Assembly (NCBI GenBank): GCA_023405815.1
Contig: JAEXXM010000082.1
Span: forward strand, 15,308-79,307
Origin: Pseudomonadota bacterium
GTDB lineage: Bacteria > Pseudomonadota > Alphaproteobacteria > Rhizobiales > Hyphomicrobiaceae
DNA: 64,000 nt
Reading direction: 5' to 3'
In this document: positions 1-9,126 of the stretch, one piece after another
Numbering within the stretch: the first letter of the stretch is position 1
Layout of the letters: each line of letters opens with the position of its first letter
Made by a program: the position numbers and the translations under genes
Notes under the pieces: generated by a model
What the model was told of the DNA's origin: nothing
Seen by the model: only the letters and a program-made list of their open reading frames with translations
Databases searched by the model: none

Positions 1-1666
1 CGGCCTGGTCGTGCATCTTGCCCTGGATCCACTGCGCGTCGACGCCATAGCCAGAGACGACGGCAATGTACTGCTTGCCATCGATAGAGAAGCTGCTCGG
101 CGGCGAGATGATGCCCGACGGCGTCGGGAACTCCCACAGCAGCTTGCCAGTCTTCTCGTCATAAGCGCGGAACATGCGGTCGTTGGTGCCCCCGGCGAAG
201 AGCACGCCGCCGCCGGTGGCGAGGATCGAGCCCCAGTTCCACGACCCGCTGTAGGTATTCCGCCAGACCTCCTTGCCACCATCGACACTCCAGGCCTGGA
301 TACCGCCGATGTATGGGAAGTTGTCATCGACCTTGAGGTCGAGGCGATTGATGTCGACGCCGGCCGACCATTGACCCGGCAGTACGGGCTGGATCATTCC
401 CGTCAACGTCATGCAGTGATTGTCGTTGAAGGGGATGTAGAGCATGCCGGTCTTCGGGCTGTATGCTTCATAGGGCCAATCCTTGCCGCCCCAGAGACTT
501 GGGCAATAGGTTGCCGTTTTTCCAGTGCCGGGCACGGCGACCTCGTTGTAGGTCGGGCGCCCCGTCTTCGGATCGATGCTCTTGAAGACAGTGTTCTTCA
601 CGTAGCCCTTGGACTTGTCGTAGGTAATCTTGCCCTTGGCGTCGCGCTCCAGCCAATACAGCACGCCGTTGCGCTGCGCGCTGATCATGCCGGAGACCTT
701 CTTACCGTCGCGGTCGAACTCGACGAGGGTCGGTGCGTTCATGCCCGCCCAGTCCCAGGAGTCGTTCCAATGGTACTGGAAGTGGCCGAGGATATCGCCG
801 TTGTCAGGATTGAGAGACACGACAGATGCCAGATAGAGGTTGTCACCCGGGCGCTGGTCGCCGAGCCAGGGCGCGCCGTTGCCGACACCCCAATAGATGA
901 CATCGTTCTTGGCGTCGTAGTTGCCCGGCATCCACATGGTGCCGCCGCCGTTCTTCCAGGAATCCTTCCAGCGTCCTTCCTGTGGCCAGGTCTCAGATCC
1001 AGGCTCACCGGGGGCGGGCACGGAATAGCGCGTCCAGGCGAGCTTGCCAGTTTCGGCATCGAACGCCTTGAGGAAGCCGCGCACGCCGAACTCGCCACCT
1101 GACGGGCCGACGATGATCTTGCCCTTCACGGCCAATGGCGCCGAGGTGATATAGGCGCTTTCCTTCTGCCAATCGCAGACTTGAGACTCCCAGATTTTCG
1201 TGCCGGTCTTGGGATCCAATGCGGTCAGCATGCAATCGACGCTGGCGATGTAGACTTTGTCTCCCCAGAGCGCCACGCCGCGATTGGTCATGTGCAGCGT
1301 GCTGAAGCCCTCGGGCAACTCACGCTGGTAGCGCCACAGTAACCGGCCGGTCTTGGCGTTGAACGCCAAGACCTGATTGCGCGGCGTAGCGACGAACATG
1401 TATTCGCCGTTGATGATGGCGGGTGCCTCGTGCCCCGAGGTCACGCCGGTAGCTGCTGACCAAACAGGTTTCAGCTTGGCGACGTTCGAAGTCGTGATCT
1501 GGTCGAGCGGTGTATAGCTCCATCCCTGATAGTTGCCTTTGGCGAGCAGCCAATTCTCCGGCTCCGGGTTGGCGAGACGCGCATCCGTGACGGGCTTGTA
1601 GTCAGCCGCGTGCAGAGCCGATGCGACGGTCATTGCGAGCGCCGCGACGGGTAGTCGTAGTTTCAT
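1..1666 (-). CDS. PQQ-dependent alcohol-type dehydrogenase, 3' end beyond window
   Basis: Periplasmic quinoprotein dehydrogenase that would oxidise an alcohol and pass electrons to a cytochrome or similar carrier; substrate unknown. About 555 residues are visible and the frame runs off the left edge. A signal peptide (MKLRLPVAALAMTVASALHA) is followed by beta-propeller blades with repeated 'A-x-D-x-x-T-G-K-x-x-W' motifs. Family active-site elements are visible: GGEFGVRG (metal-binding Glu), PGDN (Asn) and WDWAG (catalytic Asp). The residue two after the catalytic Asp is Ala, as in calcium enzymes; lanthanide enzymes have Asp there. The vicinal Cys-Cys expected before 'NRG' is absent (TLHMTNRG). 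GGGAGG lies just upstream of two adjacent ATGs (1669, 1666); spacing favours 1666. It follows the Rieske gene by about 55 bp, so probably one transcript. Confidence 0.85.
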   Translation of the reverse strand, partial: MKLRLPVAALAMTVASALHAADYKPVTDARLANPEPENWLLAKGNYQGWSYTPLDQITTSNVAKLKPVWSAATGVTSGHEAPAIINGEYMFVATPRNQVLAFNAKTGRLLWRYQRELPEGFSTLHMTNRGVALWGDKVYIASVDCMLTALDPKTGTKIWESQVCDWQKESAYITSAPLAVKGKIIVGPSGGEFGVRGFLKAFDAETGKLAWTRYSVPAPGEPGSETWPQEGRWKDSWKNGGGTMWMPGNYDAKNDVIYWGVGNGAPWLGDQRPGDNLYLASVVSLNPDNGDILGHFQYHWNDSWDWAGMNAPTLVEFDRDGKKVSGMISAQRNGVLYWLERDAKGKITYDKSKGYVKNTVFKSIDPKTGRPTYNEVAVPGTGKTATYCPSLWGGKDWPYEAYSPKTGMLYIPFNDNHCMTLTGMIQPVLPGQWSAGVDINRLDLKVDDNFPYIGGIQAWSVDGGKEVWRNTYSGSWNWGSILATGGGVLFAGGTNDRMFRAYDEKTGKLLWEFPTPSGIISPPSSFSIDGKQYIAVVSGYGVDAQWIQGKMHDQA

Positions 1667-1722
1667 CATGTCCTCCCAGCTTTTTTGGATTGGTCTAGTC
1701 GGCGTGTGGCGGCTTCTGCTGC

Positions 1723-2340
1723 TCACACCGCGGGCGGCCCGATCGGTCCGTCCAACTTCCCCGCAACAACCAGCGCGCCATCGGTGATGGTGATCGGGAG
1801 CATTGCGAGCCTGCGCGTGGCCGGCCCGTGTGCAACGGCTCCGTCGTTTCCGACGTCGAATGTGGAGCCGTGGCAGTTGCAGACGATCATGCGCTTGTTG
1901 TCGTGGATGCCCGTGATCGGGCAGCCGTTGTGTGTGCAGACGGCCGAGTACGCGACGATGCCGTCAGCCGAATGCGGCTTCGTCGACGGGCCGATCTCGT
2001 CCTCCTTCAGGCGCACGAGCAGAATGAGGCTGGCGCGCGACTGAATAACCGTCTGCGTCTTGGGGTCCATCGGATAGGCGAGGAGAGGCGCTTCGCCGAG
2101 CTTCACGTCAGCGGGGGCAACGATCTTCCCCTCGTTATCGCCACTCATGAATGTCAGTCGATCACCGGGCTCCGGACGTTGACTGCGCGCGGCCTCAGCG
2201 AACGCCGCCGATCCTGTAAGGATTTCCGTGGCTGCCGCACAACCGGCAAGCGCTAGCCCTTTCACGATCGCACGACGCCCGAGGCAAGCGCATTCCCCCT
2301 CTCGCCCGACAATGCTGCCGGTCGCTGTCTCCTTCGGCAT
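1723..2340 (-). CDS. Tat-exported Rieske [2Fe-2S] protein
   Basis: A 205-residue Rieske iron-sulfur protein. The two cluster-binding motifs are present: CTHNGC and CNCHGS, each giving one Cys and one His ligand. The N-terminus carries a twin-arginine type signal (LGRRAIVKGLALAG), so the folded protein is probably exported to the periplasm. The start at MPKETATG was chosen because GGGGAGTAAGG lies immediately before it; a longer in-frame extension exists upstream but has no such site. It is first in a two-gene unit with the PQQ dehydrogenase, and no bc1 cytochrome genes are nearby. I infer that it is an electron acceptor or partner for the quinoprotein rather than a bc1 subunit. A small-oxidase Rieske subunit (arsenite-oxidase like) is the main alternative. 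Confidence 0.8.
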   Translation of the reverse strand: MPKETATGSIVGREGECACLGRRAIVKGLALAGCAAATEILTGSAAFAEAARSQRPEPGDRLTFMSGDNEGKIVAPADVKLGEAPLLAYPMDPKTQTVIQSRASLILLVRLKEDEIGPSTKPHSADGIVAYSAVCTHNGCPITGIHDNKRMIVCNCHGSTFDVGNDGAVAHGPATRRLAMLPITITDGALVVAGKLDGPIGPPAV

Positions 2341-2812
2341 CCTTACTCCCCAAGATTTTCTTGCGTGGTCTTGCGAGGCTCTCGGCGGCGAACGTACCGA
2401 CGAAATCCCCGTGCAAAGGGAAAAGGCACAAACCATGCCAATCGGGAAACTTCGGCCTGTGTGCTGCTAGACTTGCCGAAATCAGTGCGGATTCTCGGGC
2501 CGATAGATGCATCTCATCTTTCGGCGCCTGCCCACTCGGTGCATCGCAGCCGTGTCCGCGGACAGCGCCGCGTTACACGCCGAGGGTCGATCTGTCACAG
2601 AGCTGCGATCGGCGCTCCGGGGGCTACGGCGCGCTTCGCGTCACTCACGCGCAACAGGGCGAGGGAGAAAGGGTAGCGATCATCGGGCGCGGTCAGGTCG
2701 CTGCCGCGAGCGAAGATGCCGACAAGATGATGATTTCCTCGCGTTCGTCCGAGTTGAGCGACGAGCGGTGAAGCACGTGGCGCACCGCATGCTGCGCGTG
2801 CACGGCTGAACT
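2341..2812. other. Intergenic region without recognisable gene
   Basis: About 470 bases between the divergent Rieske and porin genes. Several short open frames exist on both strands, but none resembles a protein family or has a convincing ribosome binding site. The region should hold the promoter of the Rieske-PQQ unit; I could not place it with confidence. Its right end abuts the sigma-54 promoter at 2813. Confidence 0.5.
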
Positions 2813-2827
2813 TGGCACACGCCTTGC
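2813..2827 (+). promoter_or_regulatory. Sigma-54 (-24/-12) promoter of the porin gene
   Basis: TGGCAC-N5-TTGC matches the RpoN consensus, with GG and GC at the required helical spacing. It lies about 100 bp before the porin start, with no gene between, so a roughly 85-base leader is expected. An identical core architecture precedes the ABC transporter operon at 13098. Confidence 0.75.
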
Positions 2828-2926
2828 CTTCCTTGCTTTGCGTAAGCGTTCCCGCGCTGTGCGTTCGGGTACGCAAAAGAGTACGCGACGCGTGAAGTCG
2901 CGACTGTATTCGTAGGAGTAAGCGTA

Positions 2927-4279
2927 ATGCGTGGGGGAAATCGAATGCTCTGCTACGCCATCGTCATGATGGCGTCGGCTGCGGGCGTGATCCAAGGTGA
3001 CAGGGCCTTGGCCGCAGATCTCGGTGGCGATTGCTGCTCCGATCTGGAGGAAAGAATAGCTGAACTCGAGGCCACGACGGTTCGGAAGGGAAATCGGAAG
3101 GTCTCATTCTCGATTTCAGGCTTCCTCAGTCAGCAAGTGATGTACTGGGACGACGGCAACGAGAGCAACGTGTATGTCAACGGTCAGGCGCCTGACCTTG
3201 CAACGCGCTTCACGTTCGCCGGCGAGGCGATTATCAGCCCGGGCTGGAAAGCGGGCTATCAACTGACGGTATCCCTCGATGCGACGGACGCGCTACTGGT
3301 CGATCAGAACAACTCGAACGTCGGCACTGGTATCGATCTCATTCACTCCAATTGGTACCTGCAAAGCGACAGTCTCGGCCGCTTGACGGTCGGCAAGCAG
3401 TCGCACGCCTCGGATAACGCGGCGCTCGATTCTGATCTGTCGGGGACGCTCATTGCCGCCAACACGGTGACCTTCGACGGCGCTTCCTTCCGGCTGCGGC
3501 CGAAGGGTGGCCTTTCTGGCGCCGCAGGCCTTTCGTCCGCCACATGGTGGGATCTGGCGTTCTTCTGCCAGTCGACGCAGCTCGGGATCGGAGGCGATTG
3601 CGCCGGTGATCGCAGAAATGCCGTCCGCTACGATACGCCTGCCTTCGGCGGCCTGGTTCTGTCGGCTTCCTGGGGCGAGGACGACTTCTGGGATGTGTCG
3701 GCGCGTTGGAAAGGCGAGTGGCAGGACTTCCAACTGGCCCTCAGCGGCGCCTACACGTCGGCCACGGACCTGGCCTTCGGCGATGCCACCTACACGCAGG
3801 TTGGCGGCTTCATCAAGCACAACCCATCTGGACTATGGGTGCACGCGCTCTATGGCGAGGAAGGGGCATCGCTGCCGGGCACGCAGGATGACTCGCACTA
3901 CTACATCAAGGCTGGTCTCACGCAGAAATGGGTCTCGCTCGGCAGCACGCACATCTACGGCGAGTACGGGCAGAACCATGACATGCATTCGGCCTATCCG
4001 GCGGGAACCGCGAGCCTCTGCGCCGACTTCTTCGGCGTCGGTGGCAGCATCAGCAACGCGTGCGGCGGCGCGGCTGACACCACCGTCAGTCTCAGCGGCA
4101 CCGAAGCGACCCGCATCGGCATAGGCCTCGTGCAGGACATCGATACCGCGTCAATGCAGCTTTGGGCGAAGTGGCGCATGCATCAGCTCGAAGCTACATT
4201 CGTCGATAGCGGTGTCGCCGGGAAGCAGAAGTTCGAGGACTTCAACATGGGCATCGTCGGCGCCATCATCTTCTTCTGA
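2927..4279 (+). CDS. Alphaproteobacterial outer-membrane porin
   Basis: A 450-residue trimeric-type porin for passive diffusion of small solutes across the outer membrane. It has an N-terminal signal region ending near ALA-ADLGG. A short periplasmic coiled-coil follows (DLEERIAELEA), and then alternating beta-strands through to a C-terminal IIFF, the terminal aromatic needed for assembly. Cys pairs occur in exposed loops (FFCQSTQLGIGGDC; LCADFF...NACGG). GTAGGAG precedes the first ATG; a second ATG at 2945 is preceded by GGGGG and is possible. The gene stands alone between a sigma-54 promoter and a strong terminator. Inducible sigma-54 control suggests a dedicated uptake role, possibly for the nitrogen compound used by the 13-27 kb operon (inference). 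Confidence 0.85.
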   Translation: MRGGNRMLCYAIVMMASAAGVIQGDRALAADLGGDCCSDLEERIAELEATTVRKGNRKVSFSISGFLSQQVMYWDDGNESNVYVNGQAPDLATRFTFAGEAIISPGWKAGYQLTVSLDATDALLVDQNNSNVGTGIDLIHSNWYLQSDSLGRLTVGKQSHASDNAALDSDLSGTLIAANTVTFDGASFRLRPKGGLSGAAGLSSATWWDLAFFCQSTQLGIGGDCAGDRRNAVRYDTPAFGGLVLSASWGEDDFWDVSARWKGEWQDFQLALSGAYTSATDLAFGDATYTQVGGFIKHNPSGLWVHALYGEEGASLPGTQDDSHYYIKAGLTQKWVSLGSTHIYGEYGQNHDMHSAYPAGTASLCADFFGVGGSISNACGGAADTTVSLSGTEATRIGIGLVQDIDTASMQLWAKWRMHQLEATFVDSGVAGKQKFEDFNMGIVGAIIFF

Positions 4280-4313
4280 GCGCGGAAACCTCCGAATTCT
4301 CGCGCGCAGCCTT

Positions 4314-4343
4314 GGGGGCGACTTCGGTCGCCCCCTCTTTTTT
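4314..4343 (+). terminator. Rho-independent terminator of the porin gene
   Basis: A perfect 9-bp stem (GGGGGCGAC / GTCGCCCCC) is closed by a TTCG tetraloop and followed by TCTTTTTT. It begins about 35 bp after the porin stop codon and separates it from the convergent lut operon. Confidence 0.92.
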
Positions 4344-4395
4344 GCCTATGAGCGCCGGACCTTTGTGCGATCAGCGCATTGCGGGAGGCAGCGTG

Positions 4396-5028
4396 TCAGG
4401 CATCAACGATGACGAGATGCACACGCTTGGGTCCGTGCGCCGGCCGAACGATGATGCCTCCGACATCGGCGGTGCGCGAGGGACCGGAGATCACGTTGAC
4501 GGTGCGTGGCCAGGTCTCCCGCTGCATGCGGCGCCAGACATCCTCGGGGTGAGCCACGATATCGGAGGCGCGCAGCACGACCACGTGCAGATCTGGAAGG
4601 AAATTTAGGCTCGTGGGGCTGTCAGGGCCAGACGCCAAGACGACGCTGCCTGTTTCGGCGATGCCGGCCAGTGCCGGTGTCACGCTCAGGTGCTCGACGG
4701 GGCGCCCGGCGCCGCGAGTGATCCTCCAATCCGAGGGCCATTCGACAGGGCTGAGCGCGGGCGCTACGCTGATATCGGGGGTTTCGTCGCGGGGGAGCAG
4801 CGCGCGTACCGCGGGGGGGAGCATCTGCAGCGAGGCTACGCGTTCGATAGTGAAGTTGTTGGCCGCGGCCTTGGCGAAAAACGTCGACAGAAGATCGCTG
4901 TCGAGATGCACCTTGGGGCCGGCGGGGCGAGCCGCTATACGCTCGGCGAGTGCGGCTTCATCAGCATCCGACCGTTGGCGGTCACCGAGCGCTGTTCGGA
5001 TCCGTTTCAGGATTTCCTCGCGTCCCAA
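4396..5028 (-). CDS. lutC: LutC, lactate utilisation protein C (LUD domain)
   Basis: Third subunit of the LutABC complex, which oxidises L-lactate to pyruvate. The protein (about 210 residues) is a LUD/YkgG-type domain: an N-terminal helix (REEILKRIRTALGD), then a segment with 'IAETGSVVLASG' and a C-terminal 'HGPKRVHLVIVD', both typical of the family. A TTG start at 5028 is preferred because AAAGGTAGT lies before it and it follows the lutB stop by 4 bp. An ATG at 5067 would overlap lutB by about 35 bp and has no Shine-Dalgarno sequence. It is last in the order lldP-lutA-lutB-lutC. Confidence 0.88.
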   Translation of the reverse strand: MGREEILKRIRTALGDRQRSDADEAALAERIAARPAGPKVHLDSDLLSTFFAKAAANNFTIERVASLQMLPPAVRALLPRDETPDISVAPALSPVEWPSDWRITRGAGRPVEHLSVTPALAGIAETGSVVLASGPDSPTSLNFLPDLHVVVLRASDIVAHPEDVWRRMQRETWPRTVNVISGPSRTADVGGIIVRPAHGPKRVHLVIVDA

Positions 5029-5032
5029 CGTA

Positions 5033-6454
5033 CTACCTTTGTGTTTTTGCTTTGGCCCAGGCGGCATGGAAGGTCGCGCCCTGCGGCGCCGGCATATCAC
5101 GCCCGATGGTCCATCCGGAAGCGAGCGGCAAGCGGCGGAAACTGCCACGGGAGCGCCCGAGCAAGCCGCCGAATGCAACAATGATGCGCGTTACGCCGTG
5201 ATAGAGCATCGGGCGCGTCGCGAGCCACGCCCACGCTTCAATGCCCCACCGGGCCTTGCCGCGAATAAAGCCGGCTTCCCACTGGTCGTGGCGCAGGCGC
5301 CGGAGCATGTCAGGCAGCGGAATCTTCACCGGACAAACCTGCTGGCAACGTCCGTTGAGCGTGCAGGCGTGCGGTAGCTCCTGGGCCTTCTCGTGTCCCG
5401 CGATCATTGGCGTGAGCACGGCGCCCATCGGGCCGGGATAGACCCAGCCGTAGGCGTGGCCGCCTACTGAGAGGTACACGGGGCAGTGGTTCATGCATGC
5501 TGCACAACGGATGCAGCGGAGCATCGGCCGGTAAGCGCCTTCCAGCATCTTCGTGCGGCCGTTGTCGATGAGAACGACGTGGTATTCCTCTGGGCCGTCG
5601 AGGTCACCCTCGCGGCGGGGACCGGTCGAGTAGGTAACGTAGCTCGTCACATCCATGCCAAGTGCGCTGCGAGCCAACAGGCGCAGCAGCACGGCGGCGT
5701 CGTTGAGAGTCGGTACCACCTTCTCGATGCCGGCGGTGACGATATGCACGCGTGCCAGCGTCGAGGTGAGATCGCCGTTGCCCTCGTTGGTTACGATGAC
5801 GTTCGAGCCCGTCTCGGCCACGAGGAAGTTGGCGCCGGTGATGCCAACGTCGGCGGAGAAAAACTTGCCACGCAGGATCGACCGCACCTGGCCGATCAAC
5901 TCTGCGGGGTCCTCTACGCGCTCGGTGAAGCCGTAGCGGCGATGATGCTCGTGAAATAGGGAGGCTATCTGGCTCGTCGTCTTGTGGATCGTCGGCATGA
6001 CGATGTGGCTGGGGGTCTCCTTCGCGAGCTGGACGATATATTCGCCCGCGTCGGTCTCGATCACGTCCAGGCCGTCGGCCTCGAGCGCGTCGTTGAGCCC
6101 GATCTCCTCCGACACCATGGACTTGCCCTTGGTGACGGTCTTGGCGCCGACGCGCGCGCAGATGTCCCGCACGATGCGGCAAGCCTCCTCCGCATCCGAG
6201 GCCCAATGCACTTGGCCGCCGCGTTTGACGACCTCGGCCTCGTAGCGCGTCAGGTAGTAGTCGAGGTTCGCGAGCGTGTGATCCTTGATGACGCGCCCTG
6301 CTTCGCGCATCGCCTCGAACTCCGGGAGCGCGGCGACGGCACGAGCGCGCGCGGCGACGAAGCCGCCCTTGAGGTTGGCGATGGAGTGCTGCAGGTCCTC
6401 ATCGGCAAGGGCTTGCGCTGCGCGGGCCTGGAAGCTTGGCGATAGAATGCCCAT
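5033..6454 (-). CDS. lutB: LutB, iron-sulfur subunit of L-lactate oxidation
   Basis: A 473-residue protein of the LutB/YkgF family, the central subunit of LutABC. The N-terminal two thirds form a LUD domain (GANFLVAETGSNVIVTNEG region). The C-terminal part carries two [4Fe-4S] motifs, CIRCAACMNHCP and CTLNGRCQQVCP, followed by the family's C-terminal extension. The start codon overlaps the lutA stop by one base (TGATG), which indicates translational coupling and rules out the much longer upstream frame. Confidence 0.92.
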   Translation of the reverse strand: MGILSPSFQARAAQALADEDLQHSIANLKGGFVAARARAVAALPEFEAMREAGRVIKDHTLANLDYYLTRYEAEVVKRGGQVHWASDAEEACRIVRDICARVGAKTVTKGKSMVSEEIGLNDALEADGLDVIETDAGEYIVQLAKETPSHIVMPTIHKTTSQIASLFHEHHRRYGFTERVEDPAELIGQVRSILRGKFFSADVGITGANFLVAETGSNVIVTNEGNGDLTSTLARVHIVTAGIEKVVPTLNDAAVLLRLLARSALGMDVTSYVTYSTGPRREGDLDGPEEYHVVLIDNGRTKMLEGAYRPMLRCIRCAACMNHCPVYLSVGGHAYGWVYPGPMGAVLTPMIAGHEKAQELPHACTLNGRCQQVCPVKIPLPDMLRRLRHDQWEAGFIRGKARWGIEAWAWLATRPMLYHGVTRIIVAFGGLLGRSRGSFRRLPLASGWTIGRDMPAPQGATFHAAWAKAKTQR

Positions 6455-7251
6455 CAGGACTTCTCCGGCGCGCCGATTCCCGGGCCGTCGGCGATTCCTG
6501 CGAGAACCTCTGCGGCGTGGAAGACGCGGGTTGTCTTGCCGAGACGTCGCAGCCTTCCGGTGATGTTGAGAAGGCATCCGAGATCGCCACCGAGCAGCGT
6601 GTCGGCGCCGCTCATCTCCAGGTTGCCAACCTTGTCCGAGACCATCTTGATAGAAATATCGGGATACTTGACGCAGAACGTGCCGCCGAAGCCGCAGCAC
6701 GTCTCCGAATCCTGCAACTCGGACAGCTCGAGCCCCTCGATTTGCGCGAGGAGCCGGCGCGGCTGGGACTTTATGCCGAGTGTCCTCAGCCCGGAGCAAC
6801 TGTCGTGGTACGTCACCCTCCCTTCATAGGTGACGCCCTCGATGCGAAGGCCACGCACATCGGTCAAGAAGGACATCAGCTCGTAGCTTCGTTCAGCAAG
6901 TGAGGTCGCACGCGCACTCCATTCGGGATCGTCCGTGAACATCTCCGGGTAGTCCTTGCGGATCGTCGCCATGCACGACCCCGACGGGCCCACCACGAAA
7001 TCGAAGCTGGAGAAGGTCTCGATGACCTGCCTGGCGATGCGCCGTGCAGCCTTGCTGTCGCCGCTGTTGTAGGCGGGTTGCCCGCAGCAGACCTGCCGAG
7101 GCGGAACCTCAACGAGGCAGCCAGCGTCCTCGAGGAGCTTCACGGCGGCGAAACCGACACTGGGGCGAAAGAGGTCGACGAGACACGTGACGAAGAGCGC
7201 CACCCGCGGGGGCGGGTGGGCGGCGCCACTGGTGATTTCGGACACGGACAT
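6454..7251 (-). CDS. lutA: LutA, CCG-domain subunit of L-lactate oxidation
   Basis: A 265-residue protein with two cysteine-rich CCG domains (VCCGQPAYNSG and TCCGFGGTF), as in LutA/YkgE and GlpC-like subunits that pass electrons through unusual iron-sulfur centres. The start MSVSEITSG was chosen because the upstream extension overlaps lldP and has no family similarity. It lies 26 bp after lldP and is coupled to lutB by a one-base overlap. Confidence 0.92.
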   Translation of the reverse strand: MSVSEITSGAAHPPPRVALFVTCLVDLFRPSVGFAAVKLLEDAGCLVEVPPRQVCCGQPAYNSGDSKAARRIARQVIETFSSFDFVVGPSGSCMATIRKDYPEMFTDDPEWSARATSLAERSYELMSFLTDVRGLRIEGVTYEGRVTYHDSCSGLRTLGIKSQPRRLLAQIEGLELSELQDSETCCGFGGTFCVKYPDISIKMVSDKVGNLEMSGADTLLGGDLGCLLNITGRLRRLGKTTRVFHAAEVLAGIADGPGIGAPEKS

Positions 7252-7277
7252 GAGATCGTCGACCTCAAACGATGCGA

Positions 7278-8948
7278 TCAGTGAACAAGGAGATTGAAGG
7301 GCCAGAAGTAGGCCTGTCCCATCACCAGCAAGCCGACGAGCATGGCCAGCGCTACGCTGTGGAAGAACACGAAGCGCAATATCGTTCCTTCGTGCCCGTA
7401 CCAACGCGTGGCGGTCGAGGCGACGACAATGCTCTGGGCGTCTATCATCTTGCCCATGACGCCGCCGGAGCTGTTGGCTGCAGCCATGAGTGTGGAGTTG
7501 ATGCCGAGCTGCTCGGCGCTGACTTTCTGCAGGCCGCCGAAGAGCACGTTCGAAGCAGTGTCGGATCCGGTCAGAGCGACGCCGAGCCAGCCGATCAGAG
7601 TGCCGAAGAACGGGTAGAGCCAGCCGCTATTGGCGAGAGCGAGCCCGAGCGTTGCGTCAGTGCCGGAGTAGCGCGTCACGAAGCCAATCGCGAGCATGCC
7701 GGCGATCGTCAGCAGCGAGTAGCGGACCTGATAGAGGCTGCGCGCGTAAATGCGCACGATGCCGACCGGGCCGAACCCGAGCGCGAAGCCCGACAGCAGG
7801 CCAGCCAGGAGAATGCCAGTGCCGGTCGCCGACAGCAGGTTGAATGTGTAGACGGCGGCTTCGGCATGCGGGGTGGCGACGACGGGCGGTACCTTCTGCA
7901 CCAGCTCGTGCAGACCTGCGACCGGGTATTTGTAGATCCAGAGGCTGTCGAGATAGGCCTTGCCCTGAGGGGTTCCCCAGGCAAACACGAAGATGCTGAG
8001 CAGGAGCCAGGGAATCCAGGCGCGGAATACGGCCCAGCGTGATGCTGGCGCCGCTGCGACCGCCGCGGCCCCCACGCTCGATGCGCCGATGGGTTGGGTG
8101 CTCGCGACATCCTTGCCGTCGGTACCGGTCATCACCGATTTCGGCTGCCAGACCTTCAGGAATAGCGCCAGGCAGACCATCGAGCAGACGGCAGCGATGA
8201 TGTCGACGAGCCATGGACCGTGATAGTTCGAGACGAGGTATTGCGGCACGGCAAAAGAAACGCCCGCGACGAGCACGGGCGGCCAAACCTCCAACATGCG
8301 GCGGAAGCCGACGAAGGCCCAGATAAGCCAAAAGGGGACGATGACCGAGAAGAAGGGAAGCTGGCGGCCGATCATTCCGCTGAGCTCGTGAAGGTCGATC
8401 CCGGTGACGGCAGAAAGTGCGATGACGGGCGAGCCCAGTGCACCGAAGGCAACGGGTGCCGTATTGGCGATGAGCGACAGCCCGGAGGCCGACAGGGGCG
8501 AGAAGCCAAGTCCGATCAGCATGGCAGCCGTCACCGCGACCGGCGTGCCGAAGCCGGCGGCGCCCTCGAAGAACGCTCCCAGCGAGAAGGCGATGAAGAG
8601 GAGCTGCAGGCGCCTGTCGTCGCTGATGTTGCGAATGCTCTGCTGCAGCAACGTGAACTCGCCGTTCTCGTTGGTGAGCTGATAGAGGAAGATAACGTTG
8701 AGGATGATCCAACCGATCGGTAGCAGGCCGAAGGCGGCGCCATATGCTGCTGCTCGTGCCGCCATATCCGGCGGCATACCGAAGCCGAGCGTGGCGACGA
8801 TCAACGCTGCGCCCAAGCCAAGCAGTGCAGCAACGTGGGCCTTTATCTCGAAGAAGGCGATTGCGCCCAGCAGCACCACGACAGGCACTGCCGCTGCCGC
8901 CGCGGAGAGCAGCATGTTCCCGAATGGGTCATAGATTTGAGACCACAC
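7278..8948 (-). CDS. lldP: LldP-type L-lactate permease
   Basis: A 556-residue inner-membrane permease of the lactate permease family with about 12-14 hydrophobic segments. It starts MWSQIYDPFGN, a family-typical N-terminus. Conserved family stretches such as GAFFEGAAGFGTPVAV and LTGSDTASNVLFG are visible. Translation appears to begin at GTG preceded by GGGGTGGAA. It is the first gene of the lutABC unit and is divergent from the GntR/FCD regulator, so uptake and oxidation of lactate are probably induced together. Confidence 0.92.
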   Translation of the reverse strand: MWSQIYDPFGNMLLSAAAAAVPVVVLLGAIAFFEIKAHVAALLGLGAALIVATLGFGMPPDMAARAAAYGAAFGLLPIGWIILNVIFLYQLTNENGEFTLLQQSIRNISDDRRLQLLFIAFSLGAFFEGAAGFGTPVAVTAAMLIGLGFSPLSASGLSLIANTAPVAFGALGSPVIALSAVTGIDLHELSGMIGRQLPFFSVIVPFWLIWAFVGFRRMLEVWPPVLVAGVSFAVPQYLVSNYHGPWLVDIIAAVCSMVCLALFLKVWQPKSVMTGTDGKDVASTQPIGASSVGAAAVAAAPASRWAVFRAWIPWLLLSIFVFAWGTPQGKAYLDSLWIYKYPVAGLHELVQKVPPVVATPHAEAAVYTFNLLSATGTGILLAGLLSGFALGFGPVGIVRIYARSLYQVRYSLLTIAGMLAIGFVTRYSGTDATLGLALANSGWLYPFFGTLIGWLGVALTGSDTASNVLFGGLQKVSAEQLGINSTLMAAANSSGGVMGKMIDAQSIVVASTATRWYGHEGTILRFVFFHSVALAMLVGLLVMGQAYFWPFNLLVH

Positions 8949-9002
8949 GACATTTCCACCCCGTTAGACGACGGGCTGGTCGCGACATGCGCCGCCCGTT
9001 CT

Positions 9003-9100
9003 ATTGGTAATATTATTAGACCACGCATGCTCTATGGTGCAATAGATTGTTTCTATTGACAGCGTTGGGTCATAGATTGCACCATTGCGACAATTGGTGC
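9003..9100. promoter_or_regulatory. Operator/promoter region between lldP and the FCD regulator
   Basis: Three dyads occur here. ATGGTGCAAT (9034-9043) and ATTGCACCAT (9076-9085) form a perfect 10-bp inverted repeat. GCACCA-N10-TGGTGC spans 9079-9100. TGGT-N11-ACCA spans 9005-9023. TGGT...ACCA dyads are the usual targets of FadR/PdhR/LldR-type regulators. On the minus strand, TTGCAC (9042-9037), an 18-bp gap and TAATAA (9018-9013) form a plausible sigma-70 promoter for lldP that two of the dyads would cover. I infer lactate-responsive repression by the adjacent regulator, including autoregulation. Confidence 0.65.
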
Positions 9101-9126
9101 CAGCTATGGTCCGCACGGATGATCGA

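Noticed and set aside
11..1102. Long plus-strand open frame opposite the PQQ dehydrogenase
   Set aside because: It is antisense to a clear family member with full active-site motifs; its composition and lack of family resemblance mark it as a high-GC shadow frame.
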